Assembly: GCA_027625915.1 (NCBI GenBank)
Contig: JANTQA010000036.1
Location: 4,645,501 to 4,709,500 of the forward strand
Direction: 5' to 3'
Length of the DNA: 64,000 nucleotides
Source of the DNA: Anaeramoeba flamelloides
Taxonomy: Eukaryota; Metamonada; Anaeramoebidae
This document shows positions 13,201 to 24,262 of this stretch, one piece after another. A model generated the notes under the pieces. The model saw only the letters and a program-made list of their open reading frames with translations, was not told where the DNA came from and did not search any database. Numbering within the stretch: the first letter of the stretch is position 1; each line of letters begins with the position of its first letter. The position numbers and the translations under genes were made by a program.

Positions 13201-14628
13201 CTTTTGTTTTGAGGAATTCATTTTATTTTGATTAATTTGTTTCATCCTTTCTCTGTTTTGAATTAAATGCTTTTTCATTTTTAAAAACAAGATTTTTCTT
13301 TTTTTGGCCGGAAAGGGGTTGGTAGGTGACAAATAAATTTGGGAATTATTTAAAAAGGTTTTTTCTTTACATTTGTGGAACCATTCTTCTTTTTCTAGCA
13401 TGGAGATCTCTTTAAAAAATGTTTCATGATCCAACCTTAATAATATTTTGATCGTCTTATCAGTTACTTGATTAAAAAAACGCAGGCTATTGCTTTGCTT
13501 GCTATTATTATGGTATGTTGTTGTTTTTAAATTTGAATTATTGTTAATGTTTTGATTTTGTCTGACTTCTTTTTGATTAGTAATAGAATGGTTCGTGTTG
13601 TTGTATTTGTTGTTTTCTTTGTTGTTGTCTTTGTTGTTGTTTTCATTGTTGTTTGTTTTGTTGTTGTCTTTGTTGTTGTTGTTATCGTTGTTTATTTGTA
13701 GAGGCGAAATGCTCATTTGGGATAATCGGTTACTCATCCGGTTACGAAAGTCTCTTACTTCAAGAATTAAATACCCATTGTAAAATAACGGGTTGAATCC
13801 CAGCCTATTCAGTTTTTTGTTATTACCAGACAAATTTGTAACACTGGAATTAAAAGGACTAGGGTGATTAAACCTTGAAGGATTGTTTCGATTATAATTA
13901 CCACTATTACGTATTGTACGATAAAGTGAAGTATTTACACGGCCTGCAATAATTGATTCAAAAAGTGGCCTGTATGGGGTGTCATATGCTAAGTATGTAT
14001 TGTCTGTGCTAAATGAAAAGCAGTTGATATACAAATTTAATATTAATCCTGATTTCAGATCGTCAAGTGTTAGAGAATCACTCATAATTCTATTGAAGCG
14101 TGGATCTTTTTTGTGTTGTTTTTTTTCAATTTCTTTTTTTTTTTCGAGATAAAGTGATAATAACGTTTTTTTTGTTGGTTCTTGATCTTCTTTTTCTTTT
14201 TCCTTTTCCTTTTCTTTTTCAACTTCTTCCTTTTCCTTTTCCTTTTCCTTTTCCTTTTCTTTTTCCTTTTCTTTTTCCTTTTCTTTTTCTTTTTCTTTTT
14301 CTTTTTGTTTTTCTTTTTTTATTATTGTTTTTAAACTTTGTTGTTGTTTTATTGTTGAATTAAGATTATTGGTTTTTTGGATTCTGTTTCTTGGAAGTGG
14401 CGAAAAGGTTTTCATAATAAACTGTTCGGTTGGGATCAAAAAATTCGTCAAATAATCCTGCTTTTGTTTCTTCTGACTTTTACTTTTGCATTTACTTTTA
14501 ATTTTACTTTTCCTTTTAAAAGTCTTATTAAGACCAAGAAATTTGGTTTGGAATTTCGGTTTGTTTATAAAACGAGTGCTTCTAGGTGGTAATTTGAAAA
14601 TTGGATTTTCTTGTTTTGATTTTTTCAT
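10209..14628 (-). CDS. SPT20: SPT20-like SAGA subunit, reading frame split by a repeat
   Basis: Likely nuclear scaffold subunit of the SAGA coactivator. The first frame runs from the ATG at 14628 to a stop at 11899 (909 residues). A KE hexanucleotide tract covers about residues 110-148. The Spt20 core spans about 185-475: a segment with LKSGLILNLYINCFSF and YDTPYRPLFESI, then PLFYNGYLILEVRDFR, then TIKILLRLDHETFFKEI and a helical tail. These match the family's order of 'LhLY', 'PFYDGCLIVEV.D.R' and 'LRPTPESLWxDI' blocks. The rest is K/S/N-rich. A second open frame continues to 10209 in the +1 frame; it overlaps the first within an AAAAAG repeat at about 11909-11950 and has no early ATG. The two are probably one gene of about 1,470 codons interrupted by a repeat-length change or assembly indel. 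Confidence 0.68.
10496..10511. repeat. 16-base poly-C run inside coding sequence
   Basis: An uninterrupted run of 16 C lies within the distal SPT20-like frame and encodes consecutive glycines (GGG codons) between acidic/basic repeats. It is striking in DNA this AT-rich, and the frame stays open through it. Confidence 0.9.
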
Positions 14629-14886
14629 CAATTTCTTCTTCTTTTTTCTTTTTCTTTTTCTTTAGTAAAGTATTACGATGTAATGATTTTTTTTTTTTAT
14701 TTTTTTTATTATTTTGTTTGTCGGAAAACAAAGAAGCTGTTTAAGCTAATTTGACAAATCAAGAGTTTGATAAAGTTTATCAAAAAATTATGATTTAAAA
14801 TTCGAAATTAATTATCACTAAACCAAAATCAATTAATCCCTTTTCAAAATTAAAAAGGAATTAATGGAAAAAAATGATATAAAAAA

Positions 14887-15207
14887 TTATTTTTTGGAAA
14901 ATGAGGATTTGTTCAATTGATAAAAATTTTTTGGATTTTTGAAAATAAGGGCTTTTAGAGTTTGAACAGACTGAAAAAAATGTAACAAAATAATGAGAAA
15001 CAATTGGAGATTGTGATTTTCTTTAAAAAAGCTCTCAAAATGCTTTTTATCTTCAACCATCTTTGGGAATTTTGTTTGTGAACTCAAATGTTGCTTCGCT
15101 GTTGATAAAGTGAAATTAATTATTTCCTGAGTACATTGTGTATTTGAAACAAGAACCCTGATATTATTCAAAAGGGATTGAACCCAAAAGTTTTTGAAGT
15201 CTCTCAT
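14887..15207 (-). CDS. Small helical protein of unknown function
   Basis: I do not recognise this gene. From the ATG at 15207 it encodes 106 residues (MRDFKNFWVQ...). The open frame extends upstream, but that part is hydrophobic, AT-driven and probably non-coding. The product is predicted helical, with a leucine/phenylalanine-rich helix at about residues 68-86 (LFLIILLHFFQ), two cysteine-free flanks and a single cysteine near residue 25. Codon and residue complexity exceed the surrounding DNA, which is the main reason to list it. It lies about 260 bp upstream of the SPT20-like start on the same strand. It might be one exon of a larger gene, but I found no convincing partner exon. Confidence 0.35.
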   Translation of the reverse strand: MRDFKNFWVQSLLNNIRVLVSNTQCTQEIINFTLSTAKQHLSSQTKFPKMVEDKKHFESFFKENHNLQLFLIILLHFFQSVQTLKALIFKNPKNFYQLNKSSFSKK

Positions 15208-17479
15208 TATTATTTTTAGTCTTAAAAAGAGGAAAATCAAATTATTTAAATCAATAGAAAATATTAAAAAAAATTCGAAATTATTCATCAATGCTAAATA
15301 TTTCTTATTTAAATTATTGAGCAAATATAAACCTATCTAATTCTGGATAGTTTTTAAATAATAAAAATCTATCAAATTAAACCCTTTTAGGTTTTGTAGA
15401 CATCAAATAAAAAAAATTCAAAATCGGAAAAATTGAAAAAGAATATTAAATGAAAATAAAAATCTAATTTTGATATTAAATTTTTAAATCATAAGTCATT
15501 TATATCCATTCAAATTATTTGAACTGTTTTTAATTTGTGAAATTTATTCACAATTGTAAAATAAACAGATCAAAATTTTCATTCAGCCTTCTAAAACATT
15601 CACATTCCAAGAAATAAAGCAAATCATCAAAGTCCCAATTCTAAAAGGGAAAATTAATAATTTAGACTGATTTATACAATTAAAAAATCAAAATTTAATA
15701 GGATTTAAAAATCTTTTTTTTGGAAAGCTAAATCAAAATTTTGTTCCGTTTATTTTGAACAAATAGTATTTGGCTATTTTGGTTTTACATTCAAATTCAT
15801 AGAGTAATTGGATAGATGGTAAAATCTAATTTATTATGATTATTCCTTTGAAAAATACTAACAATATTAATAAACATTTATAAGGATCATAAATTTGTTT
15901 TCACCTTTATTCTATAAAAGTTTATTTTCAATAGATCTTTCCTTGAAGAATTTTTTTAAAAATATATTTTGAAAATTGGCTAAAACAGAGTAAACCTTTT
16001 CTATAGTTTCTGCAAAGCCACCGTGAAATCTATTTCTCACTCAAATTTTAATATCGATAAAAATTTTGAAAAGTTGGGAATGAGAATAATATGCTTCTAT
16101 TGAAAAAAAAAAAAAAATCATAACTCGGCTAATATTCAAGAACTTTTCTGATATTCAATAAAATAAAACTTCAGAAAATATAATTAACATTAAATATTAA
16201 AAATACACTGAGAAACAACATAAATTTTACTCTGAAAAATAAATGCTTTTTTTTTTTCAAAACCTTTTTAAAGATGATGTTTTGATATGTACTCTTTTTG
16301 AAAAAAAAAAAAAATATCAAAATGGTATTTCTTCTTCTCATTTTCAACTTTTTAAAATTATTTATCAACATCAAAATTTGATATCGAAAAAATTTCTCTG
16401 TACCTTTTGTGCAGCTTTATATCGTGGTTTTCATTAATTCCTTGCCATACAAAATGATCAAACAGTACTATAAATCCAAAATTCATTTGTTTGTTATAAA
16501 ATTGAGATAAATCATTCTGATTTGGAAAATTTAATACCAAAATGAGATTTTCATTTTTTAGTAATATTCTTTATCATTTTTTCATATTTCGGATTTTTTT
16601 TTCGTATATACCTCTACTAAAGGGTTCAAATCAATATATTTAGAATTTTTAAATAAAATCTCAATTTAGAATGTGATTTTTTTACTCAATTATTTAAATA
16701 ATTAGTATTTACCATTTGGGGATAATTTCAATTATTAACTAATATTTACAATTGATTTAAAAAAAGTTATATAGCTGTATTTTAAAATTCCCTCTTTTTT
16801 AATTTGGGAATAACATCAAAAAATAAATGAAGAGTAATAATACTCTTTTTAAGAAAACAGAAAAATGAACCAAATATTACTCGTTTTTTGAATGATTTAA
16901 TATATTTTTTTCTTAATGGTTCTTTTTTACAAGTTTTATTGGGATTTAGAAAAAAAAAATTGGTTCAACCACAGGGTTAGTTGAAAATTTTACAGAATAT
17001 TAAATATTTATAATTTGAATGATTTCATAACTTTTGTGAATTGAATTCTATCAATAATTAACTTCAATATTGTATCTACAAATTTTAAGAGTTGTGATAC
17101 TCTGTTATATTAAAAAGGTAAAATATGAACTTCTTTTGGTGAAAAAATTACAATTTAATATTTGAAAATCTAAAAAAAATTCAAATATTGATTATTATAT
17201 AACACAAAAGAAAAAATATTAATTAATAATGAATTTAGTTGAGGTCTGTAAAAAATATCAGAGTAAAATTATTTTTTAATTTCAAATAAAAATCCCCTTT
17301 TTAGATGAATTTAAATCAGAGGCATCAAATTCTTCATTATAAAGATTTTATTAAGTTTTAAAAATTTCTGTAATTTTAATTTAAATATTTTCATTTGCTT
17401 GAAATTTTTGTTTTTTTTTGATTAGAAAATTGATTAACAGAACAAAATGAATTAATTTTTCAATTTCATAAAAGTGTAA

Positions 17480-17677
17480 TACAGTCAGTTCCACTTTTAA
17501 GATACAAACTTCAACAAGATTTAAGGCACAAAAAAAACCTCAAATTAAGGCACAAAATTCAAATTCTAGTAAAATAATTTTTAAAAAAAAATTTTAAATT
17601 TTGTGTCTTAATTTGAGATTTTTAGTGTGCCTTAAATCTCGTAGAAAGTTTGTGCCTTAAAAGTTGAACTTACTATA
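17480..17677. mobile_element. Tc1/mariner-type MITE, TA ends
   Basis: The element begins TACAGTCAGTTCCACTTTTA and ends with the imperfect inverse CTTAAAAGTTGAACTTACTA then TA. Internal subterminal inverted blocks 'TTAAGGCACAAA' and 'TTTGTGTCTTAA' are present. At 198 bp with TA at both ends, it is non-autonomous and nearly the same length as the 22000 and 58935 copies. Confidence 0.75.
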
Positions 17678-18244
17678 ATAACACTTTTTTTATAAGATCA
17701 TTATTTTTTATTTTTTAATGATTATTTAACAAAATAATTTTCATTAAGACGAATTTAAAAGGTTTTAAAAAAGGCGTGAGTGAGTTTTTTTTGTTCAAAT
17801 TTTTCTATTTGCTATATTGATATATATATTTAAATAAACAAATATCTGTGAATATGAAAGAACCAAAAAGACGACTACCAGCAAAGGTAGATAAAAATAT
17901 TTCTCTGAATACTGAACCTAATTAAAATAAAAAAATTAAAAAATAAAAATTTATTTTTTTATTTGAATCGAAGAGGGATAATATTAATAGATTTAACTAC
18001 ATTTTTATCTAGGCAACTAAATTTTATTTCGTGATTTTTATTTATTATTTTATATGTGCCAATATAATTGATCATAAGAGATTATTCTTTATATCATTGG
18101 AAGGTTAAAAAAAGAGTAGATGAAAAGAAAAATATTAATAATAAATTATAGTATGAGAAGAAAAAAAAAACTATTAAAAAAATTCAAAAGAAGAAATAAA
18201 GCCAGTTTCTAATAAACAACTGTACATTTGCAAAAATTTATCTC

Positions 18245-18599
18245 TTAATATTTTAAGTTTTTTTACTAAATTTTTCATTTTTCCAAAAACTATAAAACTT
18301 CTCCAATACAGCAAACAAGTAGTGATTTATTGTAAAAGATGAGTATTTAATAGCAAAAAATTAAATTTAATAAAAGAATAAAATTATTTGGGATTAAAAC
18401 AGAAAGTTTTCAATCGAAAATAATTTTCAGAAATCAAAAAACAAAATACGTCCAAACTTTTTTATTTGTTTATTATATTGAATTTTTTGCTATTAAATAC
18501 CCATCTTTTACAATAAATCACTACTTGTTTGCTGTATTGCAGAAGTTTTCTAGTTTTTGTAAAAAAAAAACAAATTTAGTAAAAAAACTCAAATATTAA
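18245..18599. mobile_element. Foldback/MITE with long inverted arms
   Basis: The outer arms (TTTTAAGTTTTTTTACTAAA and its inverse) match those of the element at 21674. The inner arms are unrelated: CAAACAAGTAGTGATTTATTG on the left and its inverse CAATAAATCACTACTTGTTT on the right. Arms total about 115 bp with few mismatches, around a loop of roughly 100 bp. Confidence 0.75.
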
Positions 18600-19597
18600 A
18601 ACATCAATTTTTACACATGTGTTGTTTAATATCAAAAAAAAAAAAAAAAAAAGATTCTAAGTTCAAAATTTAGTATTAAAAATTGTACCATTAAAAAAAT
18701 GATTTTTTATTTCAAGAAAGGATTAGAATTTATGATCTTAATAAAGTACTTTTAAACATTTTCAAAAAATAAATTGTAAAATAAAAAAGTTTAAAAGAGG
18801 AAACTATAAAGATCTGTGCACTTTCTTAAACTGTAACTATTCTTTTTTTTAAATATGTATATAAGATAACAACCCTTTTTAACATTTTTTTGAAAAATAT
18901 ATCTATTTTTTATATTTTGGTACCAGTATATTTTCTAAATCTCTTTTTTATCTAAAATGAACTAACTTTTTTTTGGTTATTTTTATTGTTCAAAAAATAA
19001 AAAGCGTATTATTTCTGATATTCAAAATTAGGTTTGTCCTAAATAATTATTTTGATCTTAAAACCCTTTATTATCAAAACCAAAAGAATTCTTATTAAAT
19101 ATATTAAATTTTGAGAGTACCTACAAAATATCTAAAAAGATCAAAACATTTTCATTTAACCAACAATACGAAATCTTTAACATCAATTATATTTAAGGTC
19201 TTCAAGTTTATCTGTCCTCTGAAAAATCTCGATTATATTTTCAAAAGGGGACTAATGTATAAAGAATACAGAAAAAAAATCTTATGAGTTTTATATCTTT
19301 TCCCCATCATAGTGTTGAAAGGTTTGTAAAGTGTCTGAAAGTGTTTGAAAAGTTTGAAAGGCACAAAGCCTTGTCAAAGTTAGGATATTTATTGTAGTGT
19401 GATTTCAGTTTCCGAGATCCTTTTAAAAAAGTTTTCTCTTGTTGAAAGCTGGTTGTGTGAATAGATTAAAATATTTTGTAATAAAAATTTGATATAAATT
19501 GGGTACACAGCACAATACACACTCTTTTTATTTTTATAATTATTTTTTTTTAGAAGGAAAAAAAGAAGAAAAAAAATTTTCAAAAGTTTTTTATTGT

Positions 19598-20125
19598 TTA
19601 ATAATATGTGAGGTGTGGTTTAGCGGCGTTTGGATCTGGTTCTTGTTTTCTCCATTGTTGTATTTTTTTAAAAGCGAGATTAGCTTGGGTAACTTGTTGA
19701 CGGCATTTACTATTGCATTTTTCTTTGTTTGAAACGTCACCCATTTTCTCTAAAATCGTTTGATACGCACGCCAAACTTCGGCGTCTGAGGCAGCAGGTT
19801 CCAATCCTAAGATCTTGAATTCTTTAGCTATTCCAATATCTGAGCTGTCGTATTTGTCGGACTGACGTCTCAAATATAAAAAGATCAACAGAAAGAAAAA
19901 GATTAGTAACGTTGTGCGTCTTCCAAATGGCCATTTCGTTTTGAGTAAGCGAAAGAATTGAAGGAAAAAGGAAATCCCTTCTTTTGTATCGTCAACGCTA
20001 ACTTCCAAATATTTTGAATCTTTTCCCTCTTTTTCTTTGTTTTTGGTTGGCTTTGCTACTGTATTTTCAGATTCGGTTTTTCGTTGACGTAAATTTTGAG
20101 TTTCGTTTTTGTTTTCTTCAGACAT
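19598..20125 (-). CDS. Single-pass membrane protein with a J-like domain lacking HPD
   Basis: A 175-residue protein from the ATG at 20125, intronless. Residues 1-50 are charged and disordered, residues 71-86 form one membrane segment after a basic stretch (GRR), and residues 102-157 look like a DnaJ fold: FKILGLEPAASDAEVWRAY matches the first two J helices of Sec63-type proteins ('ILGL..GASD.EIkkAYR'). The HPD loop that stimulates Hsp70 ATPase is replaced by MGD, and two cysteines (137, 141) flank the third helix. By analogy with Pam16-like or other degenerate J proteins it may act as a structural partner of a true J protein at the ER or mitochondrial import machinery; that is inference. It shares a 714-bp divergent upstream region with the flavoprotein gene. 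Confidence 0.68.
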   Translation of the reverse strand: MSEENKNETQNLRQRKTESENTVAKPTKNKEKEGKDSKYLEVSVDDTKEGISFFLQFFRLLKTKWPFGRRTTLLIFFFLLIFLYLRRQSDKYDSSDIGIAKEFKILGLEPAASDAEVWRAYQTILEKMGDVSNKEKCNSKCRQQVTQANLAFKKIQQWRKQEPDPNAAKPHLTYY

Positions 20126-20839
20126 TTCTTTTGGTCAGTTTTAGTCTTGTTGAAAGTTAAAAGTATGAAAAAATGATTTGACGTTTTCTTGATTCACAAC
20201 TCAAAATCACATGACTTTAACAAATCTTCTCGTTTTCATGTACTTTATTGACAATTTACAATCATTTCATCACTTTTCCTACACTTTAAATAAGCGAAAA
20301 GTTTTGGAAAAGGAAGATCACCTTATTTTTGCTTGAGTGTTAAAAGTTATCAAAACAAAGACCGTTTAGGATTTTGAAATTATCAAATAAATGTCATGTA
20401 GTAACAAAGTTTTTAAGATGGGTTTGAAAAAATTGGTTTGTTTTTACCTAAAGACAAACTGTAAATTTCAAAGTAACAATGAACATAATGTCGATTAAAC
20501 TTATCCAAAAAAAGCCAAAACCAATGAATTAAAATTAAACTGTAAGTCTGTAATTTGAAATTGGAAATACCACTATCATTAATATACGAAATTAAACCAT
20601 ATTTTGAATTTGATGTTATAACTATAAAAAACTTTTTTTTGGAAATCTGAACGATTATTTGGTTCAATTTATTTTTCAACAAATGGTAACATCAAACAAA
20701 CCCCAGAACATGATTTTTTTTGAAAAGTAAATTGAATTGAAATTCTAGAAAAAGATTTGAAATAAAAAAGTTGAAATTTTTCATTTTTTTTATTTACTAC
20801 CTTTGAGATTCATAAATTTTGATTTTTTTGAGATAATTA
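20126..20839. promoter_or_regulatory. Divergent intergenic region, presumed shared promoter area
   Basis: The start codons of the J-like gene (minus) and the flavoprotein gene (plus) face away from each other across 714 bp. It must contain both promoters if the starts are right. I see no defined motif; a 'CACTTTTCCTACACTTTAAAT' type block near 20271-20290 recalls C/T-rich blocks near other genes here but is not established as functional. Confidence 0.45.
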
Positions 20840-21148
20840 ATGCACAACTTAACAAAACCACTTAAAGTAATTGCGTTTAATGGATCCCCCAATAAGAAAG
20901 GAAACACCTTCCATTTAATACAGCACATGTTTAAAAAATTTAATCAATTAAAAGTTGAAACCGAGTTGGTACAAATTGGATCTGAAAAAGTTTATGGCTG
21001 CCGTGCATGCGGAAGTAAAAATTTCTATTCCAATATTGTGTTTAAATATTTTTTTTTTAACAGTACACTTTTTACCTTGTGAAGTTAAAAGCATTTTTTT
21101 TAAAATCAACAAAACAATTTTGTTAATTTGTTGTTGAAAAATCAAATC

Positions 21149-21179
<31 letters not shown>

Positions 21180-24100
21180 ATGTGGTGAAATGAAAAATTA
21201 TAGGTGTATTATTGAAAAAGATTCTGTCAACAAAAGTATTGAAAAAATAAGAAAGTCTGATGGAATTATTCTTGCGACACCAGTTTATCTTGCGGGACCA
21301 ACCGGAAGAATGAAATGCTTTATTGATCGAGTTGGCTATGTTGCAAGACACAATTACAATGAAGAAGGACACTCATTTTTATGGCACAAAGCATGCTCTG
21401 GTGTTTCAGTTCATGCAAGAGGTGGTGCAACAAACACATTAAGCCAACTTAACTATCTGTTTTCAATTTGTGGTGGAATTACTACTGGCTCAATATCTTG
21501 GAATGTAAGTCTGTCACAACTTTTTTTGATTTTATTTTTTTACTTTTTAAAAGCCTAAATTGCATTCAAAATAAGAAGATACCACTTTTGGCACAGGTGA
21601 AATAAGAAAAAAACAAACCAAAAAAGAAAAAAACAAGCAGATAAAAAAACAAAAGTATCAAAAACAAACAAAGCCTTATTTAAGTTTTTTGAATAAATTT
21701 GTCTTTTTCTCAAAAACTAAAAAACTTTTCCGATGCGCCCCAACGGGAGAGGTTTCTCGTCAACTAACTTTGGGTTTCTAATATCAAAAACAATCAATTT
21801 AATAATAGAAAGAATAAAAATGTTTGGGGTTGTTTTTGTTTTTTTTGATTTGTGAGAATTATTTTCGATTTTTGAATTGATTGTTTTTGATATTAGAAAC
21901 CCAAAGTTAGTTGACGAGAAACCTCTCCCGTTGGGGCGCATCGGAAAAGTTTTTTAGTTTTTGAGAAAAAGACAAATTTAGTAAAAAAACTTAAAATATT
22001 ACAGTCAGTTTCACTTTTAAGGCACAAACTTTCAACGAAATTTAAGGTACAAAAAAATCTCAAATTAAGGCACAGAATTCAGATTCTAGTAAAATAATTT
22101 GTAAAAAAAATCCTTCCAAAAATTTGTACCTTAATTTGAGATTTTTATTGTGCCTTAAATTTAGTTGAAGGTTTGTGCCCTAAAAGCGAAACTGACTGTA
22201 ACACATCACTTTTTGCACAGGTGATTGGGGTTGTGCAACCAAAATAAAAAAAAATAATTGGATAATTTCCAAAAAGTGAAATACCAATTGTATGGGAAAT
22301 TATTCATAAAAAGATTAACTCCTGGAATAGGCAGTATGGTGACGGACTTTTCAAATTTCGAGTTCTTACTTCTTGAAAATGACTTTGATCTCACTAACTT
22401 TTCATAAAAAAAAAAAATATTTCACCACATGTGAAGCAAAAAAACTTTTCTAAATTATTTTTCAAGTGAAAAATACAATACTTTTAATCTTTTTAACTCT
22501 TTTGTTTCAAAAAATAACAATCTTTGAAGAAAGGAATAATTTCAAATTTTTTTTTTTTCAAATCGGCAAACATTCATCAAAATACATTTGTTGATAAAAA
22601 AGTTACTGATGTAAATTTTTTCAAAAAAATCAAATTATAAACTTTGAATTGGTTATTTGATCGAGAATTTTTTTTTTCGTTTTTTTAAAAAAAGTGAAAT
22701 CCTCTTATTGTACAGCTTTTTTAAAAAAGTGCACTAAACGTATCAAGTGTTATCCAAACTGCTTAGAGCAGGCGAATTAGACAGTTTGAAGTACCATTCA
22801 TAAAAGCTGGAGATTTCTCACTTTTTTGTAAAACGGCTTTACTTGATTTAAGATTTTTTTTTTTTTTTTGTATTTCATGATGAATTTTTTTTCCTTCTAT
22901 TGCGCATATTTATTAAATTTTAAAATTCATTGTTTAAGCTTAAATAAATTTTTTTAGGATAAATAATATTTAAATAAATCTAATCACAAATTGATAATGT
23001 AATGAATTTTCTTAGATATATAATTCACATCCTTATCTCAGTCAGGTACAGCATTTCACACCTTTTAATATTATTTTATTTTTTGAGTTACAAATTTGAA
23101 AAGGTCTGAATTCCAATTCTTTCAGGATTCAAACCCCCCCCCCTTTTTTGATTTCTTTTAAATTGATTTTTTAATCTTAGGATTGACAAAGACTAATGCA
23201 ATTCAAATAATTGTTGTCCATTTTAAGAATTAATTTATTATTCTTGATAATAAAAAAGTTCAAAATTTGAAATCTCTATTTTTTTCGAACTAACCAGCTC
23301 TGTCACATACATAACAAGAACAATTTATAGATCTTGAATATTTAATTTTTTTTTTGATTTAATATTTCAAGTTGTTGGAATGATTAAACTGAATACATTC
23401 AAAATCATACTTTTAAAAAGACCTTATGATATTGAAAAATGTACAATAATTACAAAATATAAACAAAAATATATAAACCCCAATTCAAAATTTTTAACAC
23501 ACCAAAATTGGGTTAATGAAAAAAAAAAACTTTCATTTAATTAATTCAAGAAGAAATACCAAATTAGATCCATTCGTTAATTGAAATGTTAACCCTTGTT
23601 TATAAATTACAATCCTCACAAAACAAAAAATAAATAATTATCAATACAAATAAATTAAAGAGTGTGTTAAAAATTTTGGAGAGAGCAAAACAAAAAAAAA
23701 ATACATTGGTAAATTTGTTGAAATTCTATTAGGAATATTGATCGATCAAATGGTTAGATAATACCAACTAATTTTATTTGGGTTTTTCTATTTGGAACAA
23801 CACAACTTTAACATAATATTGATTGTTCCAAAAAAATATTTCGATCAAACGAAATAAGTTACCTTATTCAAAAAATGAAATAAAAACAAAAACTCAAAGA
23901 TGAAAAAATGATTTTCATATTTTGCTAAAATCAAAATTTATTTGCAATTTGAATGAAACTGTATTAGTGTGATTGTTTGGACAGTTTTAACTGTGTGAAA
24001 AATTTTTGAATTTTAGTTTAGAATTTTTGAAATATAATATTTTTTTTTTATTAATTTGTTTTATTCTTTCTCTCTTTCTTTATGTAAAAAAAATATATCT

Positions 24101-24262
24101 ATATTTTTAACCAATAATTAGTATGGAGTTGGACACAAACCAGGCGATGTACTAAAAGATCAATTTGGGTTGAATAATATGGATGATTTAGCAACTGAAA
24201 TGTTTAATTTAATGAGAATGGTAAGACAAGATCAACTTTTATCACAGGAGAAAGAAAACTAA
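20840..24262 (+). CDS. Iron-sulfur flavoprotein / NADPH-dependent FMN reductase family, three exons
   Basis: A predicted 213-residue flavodoxin-fold redox protein. Exons are 20840-21014, 21179-21504 and 24122-24262, with sites GTAAAA/AAAG and GTAAGT/ATTAG; phases agree. Residues 11-27 carry the FMN phosphate loop FNGSPNKKGNT. Cysteines 54, 57, 60 and 68 form CX2CX2CX7C, close to the compact Fe-S motif of archaeal and bacterial iron-sulfur flavoproteins, and the first intron falls inside this motif. Next come a DGIILATPVY motif, then PTGRMKCFIDR, typical of the family, and a short C-terminal helix encoded by exon 3 (YGVGHKPGDV...). The family is chiefly prokaryotic and common in anaerobes, so bacterial or archaeal ancestry followed by intron gain is a reasonable inference. 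Physiological substrate is unknown. Confidence 0.85.
21674..21999. mobile_element. Near-perfect foldback element with GC-rich arm segment
   Basis: Arms of at least 90 bp are identical by eye. The left arm contains CCGATGCGCCCCAACGGGAG and the right arm its exact inverse, around a loop of about 85 bp rich in T. The outer ~50 bp resemble the ends of the 18245 element. The identity of the arms suggests recent insertion or ongoing homogenisation. Confidence 0.82.
22000..22200. mobile_element. Tc1/mariner-type MITE, TA ends
   Basis: It begins TACAGTCAGTTTCACTTTTA and ends CTAAAAGCGAAACTGACTGT then A: near-perfect terminal inverted repeats with TA at both borders. It directly abuts the foldback element on its left. 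Length 201 bp. Confidence 0.82.
23470..24020 (+). repeat. Dispersed repeat family C, well preserved copy
   Basis: It begins AACCCCAATTCAAAATTTTT. Further landmarks are TTCAAGAAGAAATACCAAAT, then GGAGAGAGCAAAACAAAAAA, then a 'GATCGATCAAATGGTTAGAT' block, and the right part contains AGTTTTAACTGTGTG. The same landmarks in the same order occur near 39030 and 58205 and, inverted, near 36400-36846. Confidence 0.7.

Larger units (their letters stand above)
15208..19597. other. Gene-free stretch with two miniature elements
   Basis: No convincing exon was found in 4.4 kb. It contains a mariner-type MITE (17480-17677) and a foldback element (18245-18599). A 60-codon minus-strand frame near 16540-16358 was considered and rejected. 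The final ~250 bases should include the 3' end of the J-like gene's transcript. Confidence 0.5.
21505..24121 (+). other. Second intron of the flavoprotein gene (2617 bp)
   Basis: It contains, in order, a foldback element (21674-21999), an abutting mariner-type MITE (22000-22200), a 50-codon coding-like fragment (22258-22407) and a family C repeat (23470-24020). The intron starts GTAAGTCTG and ends CCAATAATTAG. Confidence 0.8.

Noticed and set aside
11005-14592. Several plus-strand open frames opposite the SPT20-like gene, rich in F, L and S
   Set aside because: They are mirror readings of the K/E/N-rich microsatellite codons on the minus strand and show no independent domain.
15160-15200. 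A GGTTCAA-like B-box on the minus strand suggesting a tRNA
   Set aside because: No A-box, no acceptor or anticodon stem pairing, and it falls inside a plausible coding frame.
16358-16540. 60-codon minus-strand frame with somewhat protein-like composition
   Set aside because: No recognisable motif, no partner exon, and no start or splice context strong enough to support a gene.
21717-21941. 74-codon minus-strand frame in the flavoprotein intron
   Set aside because: It spans the loop and arms of the foldback element and reads the same palindrome in both halves.
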